DNA of 16,397 nucleotides from an uncultured Saprospiraceae bacterium (GCA_937894165.1 CALCSX010000218.1:1-16397); one strand, 5' to 3'. Shown: positions 7,300-15,510, counted from the stretch's first letter. Notes: generated by a model from the letters alone, not told the origin. Numbers and translations: made by a program.

Positions 7300-10200
7300 T
7301 TAATTTAAAATTACTAATTTTTCAAAATTACTTTCACCACTTAAATTAGCTGTGCCGGCTGCTGAGGAGAGGGCTACTCTATATATATAGACACCTGCAG
7401 CAAGCTTCTGTTGAAAATCATCTCTTCCATTCCATTGAATATCGGTGATTATTGAACCACTGCTCATACCACTATATTGTATGGTTTTAATGATCTTTCC
7501 AGAAATAGTATAAATAGATATTTTAATATCCAATGGATATCCACTCGGTATATTATGTTCGAACTGAAAATAGGTATTATCAGTAAACGGATTCGGATAG
7601 TTGAGCACCCTTTCCAAAGCTGCATCCTCATTTGAGGCCACAATAAATTCAGTGACTCCTTCGCCCGGATTATTCGCGATATCCCAAGCTCTAACCCGTA
7701 AAGTGTAAGTTCCCGGCTCAAGTCCAAATAATGGATAGGTGACCTCACCACTTGTATAATCATCTAGTGAAGATTCAAAGAAATCATTAAGAATATAACT
7801 GTTTTTGTTATCGCTGTTGAGCGTTGCTGTAATATCGTGACCTATGCTACTTCCCGTGATATTTATTCCGGTGTCATCATTCATTTTAGCTATTATCTTG
7901 GGATTTCTGTCTGTGAGACCACCACTCACAAATGATTCTGTATTCATATATACATTCACAATCGGTGGCGTATCGTCATTGATCTCATTGCTACTCCCGC
8001 CAATATCCACTTTCCTGAAATCCCCGGTAGCCTCTTCTCCGGATTTCCCATTACTTGCATAAAGACTGATCTTCCCGGGACCAATTTCGTAATCAATATC
8101 TTTTGGTACTATGAAAGAAAACTCAAACTGTCCGTTTTTTACAGTTACATTACCTTTGAACAATATGTTATTCTGTAATTTAAAATTGATGACAGAACTT
8201 CCCGGATCCTGACCCAAATTTTGTCTGATTTTAGCTTTGTCGTACACTGTAGGCGTTAGAATTCCATTATAGCTGCTCAATTGATTCCCGGTAAAATCAA
8301 CAATTGTGCCGGTCACCGTTACTTTGCTCAATGCTTTTAATGTGTCTAATGCCGTAGGGGAGCTTCCATCAACTTCTCTTTCATTTACACTGGTAATATT
8401 AATATAATTGGTAGGAAGAGCAATTTTTTGAGAGGGATCGCCCAGCAGGGCAAATTTTCTAGTGTTTTCGATTGAAGTGCCGGCTGCATTTTTTCCCAAT
8501 CTTAAGATAGTACCAAATTCCAGGGGTTTTCCATTTTCTCTGGCAAAAATGAACTTGAAAACCGATCTGGATAGATTATAGTTGAAATTAGCAAATACAT
8601 CGCGCGTGGTCGTGAAAAGAGCAATTGCTCCACCATTTTCCTTCAAAAAGATTTCCTCTCCAATAGATTGTATGAACGAATCATCATATGGCGCGAAAGT
8701 ACAAGTCGCTGTGATAAAAATGGGCAATTTATCTGCATTGTTCCAATTCTGAACATCTACGATGGTCATGATCTGCTCCTGAGCCATGGATTTGTATCCT
8801 CCGTGTCCAAAATAATTAAGCAACATTATCCCTTTAAATAATTCCTCACTTATGGCACGATTGACTTCCGGATATCTTTGCCCACCCGGTGTTGAGACCT
8901 GAGGAAAGGCATCGGCGTACAATTTATTAATATTAAATTCACTGTAAGTAGAATCAACAAATTGAGCCAATAAATCTGAGTCTTTTATATGTTTACTACT
9001 ATCTTCATCGTCACCTAGAAAAACAATTCTATTTTTCCAATCCCCAAGATTATCGGTCTTTTTATCATAGTTGATGATTTTATTGACTACTGCGACAGCC
9101 TGATTATTATCTGAAACCGGTATCCTTCCGACTCCAATATTTAAAAAACCTTGGAGATTACTACTACGATCCTCTTCAAGAATGGCAAAGAAATCATCTG
9201 AAGGGTAGGTGTATAATTTGGCGTTTGAACCGACAGATTGATAAGTTGGAATATAATTATCCAAGTCCAAGCCCTGATTATAAATATCCCTGTGGTCGAA
9301 AGTTCCATCACCGAAAAGAAGCAAAAAGCGGAATTGTGGATCGCGTTCAAATATCATTCGGGCAAAATTCCGAATTGCCATGGGATCTTTTATACCTCCT
9401 CCGAATTCATTATAAACTTTTAGATCTTCAACAACCAGTACTTCTAGTCCATCATGCTGACTTCTATGAGCAGCTAAACGCTTCGCTTCGGACTCATGAT
9501 TTTTAGCATAGACAATAAGAAGATCGGCGGAATTCGTGGCATGCAGATTTTGATTTTCTACTTTCTCGACAAATTCCGGTTTAGGAAAATCCTCCAGCAA
9601 GCTAAATGCTACGAATTCTTTACGAGTGCCCCCATTGGTTTGGTAATATTTACTGTTTCCTAGATTTTCTACTCTGAGTGAACTCACATTAATGGGGTCT
9701 GTTATATCCCAAACTATAACATCATCAGGAGCATTGTACAAATTATATCGCAAGGTTATATAGTTAGCAGCTGTATGATCACGTATAATGTATGAATTAC
9801 CTCGGAATTCGTTTTTAACTCTCGCTTGAGCACTTATATAGTCGAGCCAGCCAAAACTTGTAGCACCCGTTGGACCATATTCCAATTCGAAATCAATGTT
9901 GTTAGAGCTTGCCGGGAAAGCAGAATTGATAACAATAGTTTGATAGGAAACATCTGCTGTGGATGACATTGGAATATTGGTCACCGGTTCGCTGAAATTT
10001 ACACCATTGGCTGTCACTTTTAAATAGGTTGAAACAGGAGATCGAGCAGCAAATTGCAATAAAAATTTCACCTGACCTGACACAATCGGATTGCGAAAAT
10101 TTAAGGTGCTGGAATAGTCCCTAGTCCTCTGTTCACGAAAATAATCCCCAAACCATTGTTGTCCACCACCATGTGCTAGATCTCTGAAGTTAAGTATGTT

Positions 10201-11157
10201 TTCATTATCCACTTCGTAATGAATAACCTCATCGATGTCATCATTAACAACATCAGGCGCCGAGGTAATATTATTTTCATTAACTCTGACAGCCGGTGTA
10301 TTATCTATTTTGAGAAAAACGTATCCCTTCTCGTCGTAAATATTTATTTTCTCTGAATATAGCGACTTCTCTTCATCAGGATTTTCTTTATAGAGCCAGT
10401 CATTTTGATTTCGGCTATAAAAAAGAATAAATTCATCATCTTCAAATGAATTGTTGCCATTTCCACTAAAAAAGCCGGGTATTTGTTCTAAATCATCAAA
10501 AACCATATCCTCGAAGTTGATGGGATTTGATCCACCACCATTGGTATAAATTTTGATATGATTAGGGTTAATATTTGAAGGATTAAGATCCAATTCAGAA
10601 CTGATATAGGCGGCATCTATTTTGTAAACGCCATTTTTACTGATGGCAAGTTTATAGATTTCTCCATCTCGTAATACTGAGTTGTTTTTATATTCAAAAT
10701 CTCCTCTACTGCCCCCATCTAAAGTTCCACTTATTAATTGGTATTTAATTTTATAGTTTTCAATTTTATACAAAGTTCCATTTTCAGAATAGTATGGACT
10801 AAAACGTAATTTTGCCATAGGTTCTCTTTTGCCAAAATTATCAACATTCAAGGAAAGGTTGGTGGGAATTTCAGGCACCCATTCTTCTAAAAAATAATTT
10901 CTGGCAGGACTGGAAGACAAAATTTCTATTTCTGCATTTATAAAATGACCGGGTTCTCCTTCGATTACATGATAGATCCATATAGGTGAATAGGAATCGG
11001 AGTATAAGGAGGCATTTTCAAAAGGTAAATAGGTAGAATCATTGCCGGCCGAAATTGAAGTCCAAATAATTTTCTCCTCGAATTCTCCACCTTTTTGCGC
11101 CGTTGCGATCAAGGGCATTAGGAAAATGAGTATAAAAAAGTATATCTTTAAGTTCAT
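7300..11157 (-). CDS. porU: T9SS sortase PorU (C25 gingipain-like peptidase)
   Basis: PorU is the cell-surface sortase of the type IX system. It cleaves the C-terminal domain from exported cargo and joins the mature protein to anionic lipopolysaccharide where that linkage exists. The 1285-residue protein has a signal peptide (1 to about 20, IATAQ) and a long N-terminal region. A gingipain-type C25 peptidase domain covers about 544-908 and holds the catalytic pair: His785 in NYFGHGGY and Cys819 in TATCTFAPYD, 34 residues apart and close to gingipain spacing. Ig-like material follows. The last 100 residues (from about 1185, NYPNPFTDNTYFQFEH, ending FEKLVILN) form a T9SS C-terminal sorting domain. 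PorU is known to be exported by the system it serves. The length is typical for the family. It starts with ATG at 11157, is divergent from the porP/sprF gene, and has a good promoter-like sequence upstream. Confidence 0.95.
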   Translation of the reverse strand: MNLKIYFFILIFLMPLIATAQKGGEFEEKIIWTSISAGNDSTYLPFENASLYSDSYSPIWIYHVIEGEPGHFINAEIEILSSSPARNYFLEEWVPEIPTNLSLNVDNFGKREPMAKLRFSPYYSENGTLYKIENYKIKYQLISGTLDGGSRGDFEYKNNSVLRDGEIYKLAISKNGVYKIDAAYISSELDLNPSNINPNHIKIYTNGGGSNPINFEDMVFDDLEQIPGFFSGNGNNSFEDDEFILFYSRNQNDWLYKENPDEEKSLYSEKINIYDEKGYVFLKIDNTPAVRVNENNITSAPDVVNDDIDEVIHYEVDNENILNFRDLAHGGGQQWFGDYFREQRTRDYSSTLNFRNPIVSGQVKFLLQFAARSPVSTYLKVTANGVNFSEPVTNIPMSSTADVSYQTIVINSAFPASSNNIDFELEYGPTGATSFGWLDYISAQARVKNEFRGNSYIIRDHTAANYITLRYNLYNAPDDVIVWDITDPINVSSLRVENLGNSKYYQTNGGTRKEFVAFSLLEDFPKPEFVEKVENQNLHATNSADLLIVYAKNHESEAKRLAAHRSQHDGLEVLVVEDLKVYNEFGGGIKDPMAIRNFARMIFERDPQFRFLLLFGDGTFDHRDIYNQGLDLDNYIPTYQSVGSNAKLYTYPSDDFFAILEEDRSSNLQGFLNIGVGRIPVSDNNQAVAVVNKIINYDKKTDNLGDWKNRIVFLGDDEDSSKHIKDSDLLAQFVDSTYSEFNINKLYADAFPQVSTPGGQRYPEVNRAISEELFKGIMLLNYFGHGGYKSMAQEQIMTIVDVQNWNNADKLPIFITATCTFAPYDDSFIQSIGEEIFLKENGGAIALFTTTRDVFANFNYNLSRSVFKFIFARENGKPLEFGTILRLGKNAAGTSIENTRKFALLGDPSQKIALPTNYINITSVNEREVDGSSPTALDTLKALSKVTVTGTIVDFTGNQLSSYNGILTPTVYDKAKIRQNLGQDPGSSVINFKLQNNILFKGNVTVKNGQFEFSFIVPKDIDYEIGPGKISLYASNGKSGEEATGDFRKVDIGGSSNEINDDTPPIVNVYMNTESFVSGGLTDRNPKIIAKMNDDTGINITGSSIGHDITATLNSDNKNSYILNDFFESSLDDYTSGEVTYPLFGLEPGTYTLRVRAWDIANNPGEGVTEFIVASNEDAALERVLNYPNPFTDNTYFQFEHNIPSGYPLDIKISIYTISGKIIKTIQYSGMSSGSIITDIQWNGRDDFQQKLAAGVYIYRVALSSAAGTANLSGESNFEKLVILN

Positions 11158-11202
11158 ATAGGTGAAAACTTATTTTTTTAAATAATGAATATCATAAGAT
11201 AC

Positions 11203-11234
11203 CAAAAATACGTTGTTGATAAAACGGGAACAGA
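11203..11234 (-). promoter_or_regulatory. Candidate porU promoter
   Basis: On the minus strand TATTTTTG (11210-11203) matches the Bacteroidota -7 box TAnnTTTG exactly. TCTG (11234-11231), 20 nt upstream, fits the -33 TTTG box at three of four positions. Transcription would start near 11196 and leave a leader of about 40 nt before the ATG at 11157. The 9-mer TATTTTTGG also occurs as the -7 region of gldJ. Confidence 0.5.
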
Positions 11235-11261
11235 ATAACTGTATTGTTTGAATTTGTAAAT

Positions 11262-12281
11262 ATGGGGAAAATACACTTAAAAATTACTTATTGTTCACTA
11301 ATAATTCTATGTTTTGCAGGATTTTCTATGTCCTTAAAAGCACAGGATCCCATATTCTCCCAATACGGTTCAGCTCCATTACAGATGAATCCGGCGTTTG
11401 CAGGATTAAATGAATCTACTACTATTGGATTGAATTACAGGAATCAATGGCCAAGCATTAGTCAGGCTTATGTGACTTATGCTTTGTACTACGATCAATA
11501 TTTCAGTAAAATAAAAAGCGGTCTGGGTTTTCAACTTTTGACAGATAATGCCGGGCAAGGTTTGTATAGAACAACGAAAGCAACTGTCATGTACTCTTAT
11601 AGGTTAAAGTTGTCTGAAAAATGGTACGCTAAGGGTGGATTTGAGGGCGGTATAATTAATACGCAGGTTGGATGGGATAAATTAACTTTTCCGGATCAGA
11701 TAGACCCTATTTATGGTAGTGTTTCACCGGGAGGATTGCCGTATCCTAGCGCAGAACTACCGCCGGATCAACTTGCACAAACAAATCTGACGGTCTCTTT
11801 GGGTGGATTAGTATATAATGATCTGTTTTATATTGGTTTTTCAGCCAAACATATAAATTCTCCCTTTATTAATTTTTTCGAAACTAACGAAGTAGAAGGA
11901 GTGCGATTGCCCGTAAGGCTTACTTTTCACGGTGGAGCACAAATACCCTTAGATGGCTTCAGAGCCCGATCGAGAATTTTTGCATCTCCCAGTATAATGT
12001 TTTTAAAGCAAGGAAATGTTGGTCAGATAAATGCGGGGGTTCATTTTCAGTTAGACAGATTAATATTGGGAAGTTATTTTAGACAAACATTTAGAAATCC
12101 GGATGCTATAATTTTTATGGCTGGCATGAAAGTTGATATGTTTAGAATCATATATAGTTTTGATGCGACCATTTCAAAACTGACTTTGGGATCCGGCGGA
12201 GCACATGAAGTTGGAATATTGGTAAATTTTGGAAATCGCAAAGATTCTAAGTATGCAGATTGTCTTGATTTTGCAAGATAA
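11262..12281 (+). CDS. PorP/SprF-family T9SS outer membrane protein
   Basis: PorP/SprF proteins are predicted outer membrane beta-barrels. They work with the type IX system in the export or surface anchoring of particular substrates such as gliding adhesins. The protein has a signal peptide (1 to about 27, ending SLKAQ) and the family's opening sequence DPIFSQYGSAPLQMNPAFAGL, followed by TTIGLNYRNQWPSI. Alternating strands then run to a glycine-rich end (GGAHEVGILVNFG). The ATG at 11262 (339 residues) is preferred because the signal peptide begins there. An in-frame TTG at 11244 would add only six residues. Members usually sit just downstream of a large secreted adhesin gene; here the neighbours are porU (divergent) and gldJ (downstream, same strand). 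It therefore may act on the core machinery, or on cargo encoded elsewhere. The paralogue (porP, sprF or another) cannot be told from sequence, so no symbol is given. Confidence 0.9.
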   Translation: MGKIHLKITYCSLIILCFAGFSMSLKAQDPIFSQYGSAPLQMNPAFAGLNESTTIGLNYRNQWPSISQAYVTYALYYDQYFSKIKSGLGFQLLTDNAGQGLYRTTKATVMYSYRLKLSEKWYAKGGFEGGIINTQVGWDKLTFPDQIDPIYGSVSPGGLPYPSAELPPDQLAQTNLTVSLGGLVYNDLFYIGFSAKHINSPFINFFETNEVEGVRLPVRLTFHGGAQIPLDGFRARSRIFASPSIMFLKQGNVGQINAGVHFQLDRLILGSYFRQTFRNPDAIIFMAGMKVDMFRIIYSFDATISKLTLGSGGAHEVGILVNFGNRKDSKYADCLDFAR

Positions 12282-12382
12282 CTGCAATTTAAATGAAATA
12301 TGTACGTTTAATTTTTACTTGACAAAAAATACTTTTTCAGTTAAAAAATGTACCGAAAGCTACTTTTTTAAAATTTAATGTG

Positions 12383-12390
12383 TATTTTTG
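12383..12390 (+). promoter_or_regulatory. Candidate -7 promoter element for gldJ
   Basis: TATTTTTG at 12383-12390 is an exact TAnnTTTG match. It predicts a start near 12397 and a leader of about 31 nt. No TTTG lies at the usual distance upstream. A second possible promoter, TTTA-N19-TACTTTTT, occurs earlier at about 12308-12338. No terminator hairpin was found in the 146 bp after the porP/sprF gene, so gldJ may also be reached by read-through. Confidence 0.4.
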
Positions 12391-12427
12391 GCGCACTAGA
12401 AAATGTTAATTATAAACCTTTATTAGA

Positions 12428-13927
12428 ATGAACATGAAGATTGGAAAATTAGTGATTTTTGCAGCTATCGTAACATTGATAGCGAGCTGTAAGAATCAGG
12501 AGAGATCAGATACTACCGGTTGGGTGTATAATGATGAAAAATGGGGAGGCTTTGAGAAGCTGGATTATGAAGGTCAACCTACGGGACCCAATTTAGTTTT
12601 TATTGAAGGCGGTACTTTCACTATGGGATCAACTTCAGAAGATGTAATGCATCACTGGGATAATATTCCAAGGAGAGTTACTGTAACATCTTTCTACATG
12701 GATGAAACTGAGGTATCAAATATAGCTTACCGTGAATACATGCATTGGACAAGAAGAACTTTCGGTGAATCTTACAAAGAAGTATGGCGGGCTACATTGC
12801 CGGATACTTTGGTGTGGAGAGAGGGACTAAGTTATAATGAACCAATGGTAGAGACATATCTTAGACACCCTTCATTTGATCACTACCCTGTTGTTGGTGT
12901 AACATTCCGCCAAGCTGAAGAATATGCGAAGTGGAGAACTGACAGAGTGAATGAAATGATGTTAATTGAAAAGGGGATTTTGAATCCAAATCCTGAGCAA
13001 AAGGATGCTGATAACTTTAATACAGATGCTTATTTGGCAGGACAATATGAAGGTAATGTCCGTAAAAATCTTAAAGATCTTTCTACAGGTGGTGAAAGAC
13101 CGGTGAAATTTGAAGATGGTATCATCATGCCGGATTATAGACTTCCAACAGAAGCAGAGTGGGAATATGCTGCTCTAGCTTTAAAGGGGAATCTTGAAAA
13201 TCCTAATAATGAGATTATTACCGGTGCAAAAATTTATCCTTGGAAAGGCAATACAATCAGAGAAGTTCAGAGAAATAAGCAACAAGGTCAAATGTTGGCT
13301 AACTACAAGAGAGGAGCCGGTGATTACATGGGTGTTGCAGGTAAATTGAATGATAATGCTGCTTATACACATCCTGTAAGATCAGGAATGCCAAACGACT
13401 TTGGACTTTATAATATGGCAGGTAATGTAAGTGAATGGACAGCTGATATTTATAGACATGCGTCTTATTCAACTTTAATGGATACTAAGGAGAATGATTT
13501 GAACCCTTTCAGAGGTAACGAATTTGATATGTTAGTGAGAGATGAAGAGGAAAATCTTGTTGAAAAGGACAGTCTAGGTAGACTACAGAGAACAGCGTTG
13601 CCTGATTCTTTGGTAGCTGAGAGAGATAATTTTAGAAAATCGGATTTGAGAGATTATTTAGATGGTGATGAAGATTCATATGCTAGATATCAATATGGTG
13701 TATCATCCCTCGTGAATGATAGCTCAAGAGTTATCAAAGGAGGATCTTGGGCTGACAGAGCATGGTGGTTGTCTCCGGGTGCCAGAAGATTTAAACCTGA
13801 AGACAAAGCTTACAAAACTGTAGGATTTAGATTGGCCATGTCAAGAGTGGGTGGAACTAGCGAAGATTCCGGTAAAACCGGTAACGAGTTTCAGGCATCT
13901 AAGAAAAAAGTAAAAAGAGGTTACTAA
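12428..13927 (+). CDS. gldJ: Gliding motility / T9SS lipoprotein GldJ
   Basis: GldJ is an outer membrane lipoprotein. In Flavobacterium johnsoniae it is needed for gliding and, through its effect on GldK stability, for type IX secretion. The 499-residue protein has a lipoprotein signal with lipobox IASC and acylated Cys21. A formylglycine-generating-enzyme (FGE-sulfatase) fold spans about 57-471, with FIEGGTFTMGS, the DETEVSN region, PDYRLPTEAEWEYAAL, NMAGNVSEWTADIY, KGGSWADRAWW and GFRLAM. Cys21 is the only cysteine, so the catalytic cysteines of true FGE enzymes are absent and the fold should be structural. The tail 472-499 is polar and lysine-rich and ends KKKVKRGY. The start is ATG at 12428, with another ATG two codons later. 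Neighbouring porU and porV genes, and murF downstream, favour GldJ over the related GldK, which normally heads gldKLMN; no gldL or gldM follows here. Confidence 0.9.
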   Translation: MNMKIGKLVIFAAIVTLIASCKNQERSDTTGWVYNDEKWGGFEKLDYEGQPTGPNLVFIEGGTFTMGSTSEDVMHHWDNIPRRVTVTSFYMDETEVSNIAYREYMHWTRRTFGESYKEVWRATLPDTLVWREGLSYNEPMVETYLRHPSFDHYPVVGVTFRQAEEYAKWRTDRVNEMMLIEKGILNPNPEQKDADNFNTDAYLAGQYEGNVRKNLKDLSTGGERPVKFEDGIIMPDYRLPTEAEWEYAALALKGNLENPNNEIITGAKIYPWKGNTIREVQRNKQQGQMLANYKRGAGDYMGVAGKLNDNAAYTHPVRSGMPNDFGLYNMAGNVSEWTADIYRHASYSTLMDTKENDLNPFRGNEFDMLVRDEEENLVEKDSLGRLQRTALPDSLVAERDNFRKSDLRDYLDGDEDSYARYQYGVSSLVNDSSRVIKGGSWADRAWWLSPGARRFKPEDKAYKTVGFRLAMSRVGGTSEDSGKTGNEFQASKKKVKRGY

Positions 13928-13930
13928 TTA

Positions 13931-14054
13931 GTCTCTGCAAGAAAAGCCCAATTACTGCGTTACTCTCGTATTTGAATCAGTCATTTATCTCTTATAAAAT
14001 CCTTGGATTCAAATACTTCGAAAGCCTTGTTCTTGGACTTTTCTTATCAGAGAC
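13931..14054 (+). other. Nested inverted repeat downstream of gldJ (possible structured 3' UTR or small RNA)
   Basis: Outer arms GTCTCTG (13931-13937) plus AGAAAAG (13940-13946) pair perfectly with CTTTTCT (14038-14044) plus CAGAGAC (14048-14054), separated by a small 2/3-nt internal loop. Inside them, an 11 bp perfect arm GTATTTGAATC (13968-13978) pairs with GATTCAAATAC (14006-14016) around a 27-nt loop. The element starts 3 bp after the gldJ stop and lies upstream of the terminator at 14097, so it should be transcribed as the 3' end of the gldJ message. No open frame, tRNA or known RNA family was recognised in it. Function unknown. Confidence 0.5.
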
Positions 14055-14096
14055 ATCGTTAGAATAGAATTAAATTCCCAAAATAATATATATTAC

Positions 14097-14131
14097 GGAG
14101 CTTTGGATGATAATCATTCAGAGCTCCTTTT
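14097..14131 (+). terminator. Intrinsic terminator of the gldJ transcript
   Basis: The arms 14097-14111 and 14113-14127 can pair along 15 positions (GGAGCT with AGCTCC at the base, ATGAT with ATCAT at the top, two G-T wobbles). The top pairs would open in practice to form a normal loop. TTTT follows (14128-14131), then GATTTT. It lies about 170 nt after the gldJ stop and 47 bp before murF, and should separate the two transcripts. Confidence 0.85.
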
Positions 14132-14158
14132 GATTTTAGAGGATAAGTTAGATATTTG
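14129..14158 (+). promoter_or_regulatory. Candidate murF promoter overlapping the gldJ terminator
   Basis: TTTG (14129-14132) is followed by 18 nt and then GATATTTG (14151-14158), which matches TAnnTTTG at 7 of 8 positions. Transcription would start near 14165, about 14 nt before the murF ATG. The -33 box uses the last three T's of the terminator's T-run. Confidence 0.45.
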
Positions 14159-14178
14159 TACCGTCTAAATTTGAAACA

Positions 14179-15510
14179 ATGACAACTGAACTATACAACA
14201 TATTTCTCCGATCAAAGGGAGTAAGTATAGACACAAGAGAGGATTTGAAAGGCAAGATATTTTTTGCCTTGCCCGGTAAAAATGTCGATAGCAATACATT
14301 TTATAAAAGAGCATTCGAGAAGGGAGCCATCGCTTGTGTGGTCTCCGATAAGAGTTTGAAGGAAATAGCAAATTGTTATTATTTTGAAGATACTTTGGTG
14401 GCGCTTCAGCAATTAGCCATACGCTATAGAAAAGATTTTATGATTCCGGTCGTTGGGATCACCGGCTCCAATGGCAAGACAACAACTAAGGAAATTCTCT
14501 ATAGTATTCTGAAAAACCAATTCCGTACACATGCCACAGCAGGAAACTACAATAATCATATTGGTCTACCGCTTACTATTCTTTCTGCCCCGCAGGATAC
14601 TGAAGTTTTAATACTTGAAATGGGAGCTAATGCGCCCGGTGAAATTAAGACACTTTGTGAGCAAGGTCAACCAACTCATGGTCTCATAACTTCTATAGGG
14701 AGAGCTCATCTGGAAGGTTTTGGCGATTTAAATGGCGTGATAAAGACAAAATTTGAGCTTTTTGAATTTCTTGATAGGTCTGGAGGGCACTTATTTATCA
14801 ATTTAATGGATAATAATATCAGGGAAAACAGGAAATTAGCGAAGCATGATATTTTAATAAATGAAAATGAATTTGCTGAAGCAAAAGTAAACTACAAAGT
14901 TGAAGAGTTAAATCCATTTGTAATTTTTAAAATTAAGAGTGCTGAAGACGAAATACAAATTAATTCTCGTCTTACAGGGAAGCACAATTGGATGAATATT
15001 CTGAATGCTATGGCTGTTAGCTTTACGTTGGGAGTAGATCTAAATAATATCAAATTAGGAATAGAAAATTATATACCGCAGAACAGTCGCTCTCAATGGG
15101 TTAAATATCATAATAGTTTGATATTGTTAGATGCCTATAATGCGAATCCTTCCAGTGTCAAATCTATGTTCAGTGATTTTGACGCCATGAATTCAAAGCG
15201 TCCAAAAATTGCCATATTAGGAGAAATGGCAGAATTGGGTAATGAGAAATTGCAAGCCCATAATGAATTAGTAAAGATGTTGAAAAATTCTAAAACGGTT
15301 CACAAATTTTTTCTCGTAGGCAAAATATTTGAGGGATTGGAAGGCTTAGACACCGATCAAGTATTTACATCTGCCTCGCATTTAAAGGAAAACTTGCCTG
15401 CCGATTTTTATGATGAAAACAATTTGATTATGATAAAAGGATCAAGGAGTGTAAAATTAGAGGAGTTATTCGATTCTAGCAATTTCGAATCTTTCGATAG
15501 CTTCGAGTAA
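14179..15510 (+). CDS. murF: UDP-N-acetylmuramoyl-tripeptide--D-alanyl-D-alanine ligase MurF
   Basis: MurF is a cytoplasmic Mur ligase. It adds the D-Ala-D-Ala dipeptide to UDP-MurNAc-tripeptide with ATP, completing the peptidoglycan precursor pentapeptide. The N-terminal substrate domain has SIDTREDLKGKIFFALPGKNVDSNTF (16-41). The ATP loop is GITGSNGKTTTKE (93-105, Lys100). NYNNHIGLPLT (123-133), LEMGANAPGEI (146-156, Glu147), GRAHLEGFG (174-182) and KTKFELF (Lys191, the position carbamylated in Mur ligases) follow. Further on come the central/C-terminal hallmarks LLDAYNANPSSVKSM and ILGEMAELG, and the closing IMIKGSRSVKLEELF. At 443 residues it has normal size. The last dozen residues (SSNFESFDSFE) go beyond where family members usually end and lie wholly in a 45 bp overlap with the opposing downstream gene. 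It has its own candidate promoter; gldJ upstream is probably a separate transcript. Confidence 0.96.
   Translation: MTTELYNIFLRSKGVSIDTREDLKGKIFFALPGKNVDSNTFYKRAFEKGAIACVVSDKSLKEIANCYYFEDTLVALQQLAIRYRKDFMIPVVGITGSNGKTTTKEILYSILKNQFRTHATAGNYNNHIGLPLTILSAPQDTEVLILEMGANAPGEIKTLCEQGQPTHGLITSIGRAHLEGFGDLNGVIKTKFELFEFLDRSGGHLFINLMDNNIRENRKLAKHDILINENEFAEAKVNYKVEELNPFVIFKIKSAEDEIQINSRLTGKHNWMNILNAMAVSFTLGVDLNNIKLGIENYIPQNSRSQWVKYHNSLILLDAYNANPSSVKSMFSDFDAMNSKRPKIAILGEMAELGNEKLQAHNELVKMLKNSKTVHKFFLVGKIFEGLEGLDTDQVFTSASHLKENLPADFYDENNLIMIKGSRSVKLEELFDSSNFESFDSFE

Noticed and set aside
7263..7306. Direct repeat TTGTTAATTT (7263-7272 and 7297-7306) at the porU 3' end
   Set aside because: A short AT-only-like repeat without flanking features; likely chance.
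11213..11250. Possible promoter for the porP/sprF gene (TTG repeats, then TATTGTTTG)
   Set aside because: The downstream box has one extra base relative to TAnnTTTG, and the spacing of about 23 bp is at the edge of what is accepted; not strong enough to list.
11244..11261. Earlier TTG start for the PorP/SprF-family protein
   Set aside because: It adds six residues before a normal signal peptide beginning at the ATG at 11262; the ATG is the simpler start.
12319..12347. TTGACA-N17-TAAAAA, resembling a sigma70 promoter upstream of gldJ
   Set aside because: The main Bacteroidota sigma factor uses TTTG/TAnnTTTG boxes, and such a match is easy to get by chance in AT-rich DNA; the TATTTTTG at 12383 is the better candidate.
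13931..14054. Nested inverted repeat as a small transposable element (MITE)
   Set aside because: No target-site duplication is visible at its borders, and the interior forms its own hairpin; an RNA structure explains it better, though other genomic copies would reopen the question.
14165..14412. Two overlapping minus-strand open frames of 66-68 codons
   Set aside because: Both are antisense to conserved N-terminal MurF sequence; no independent evidence for coding.
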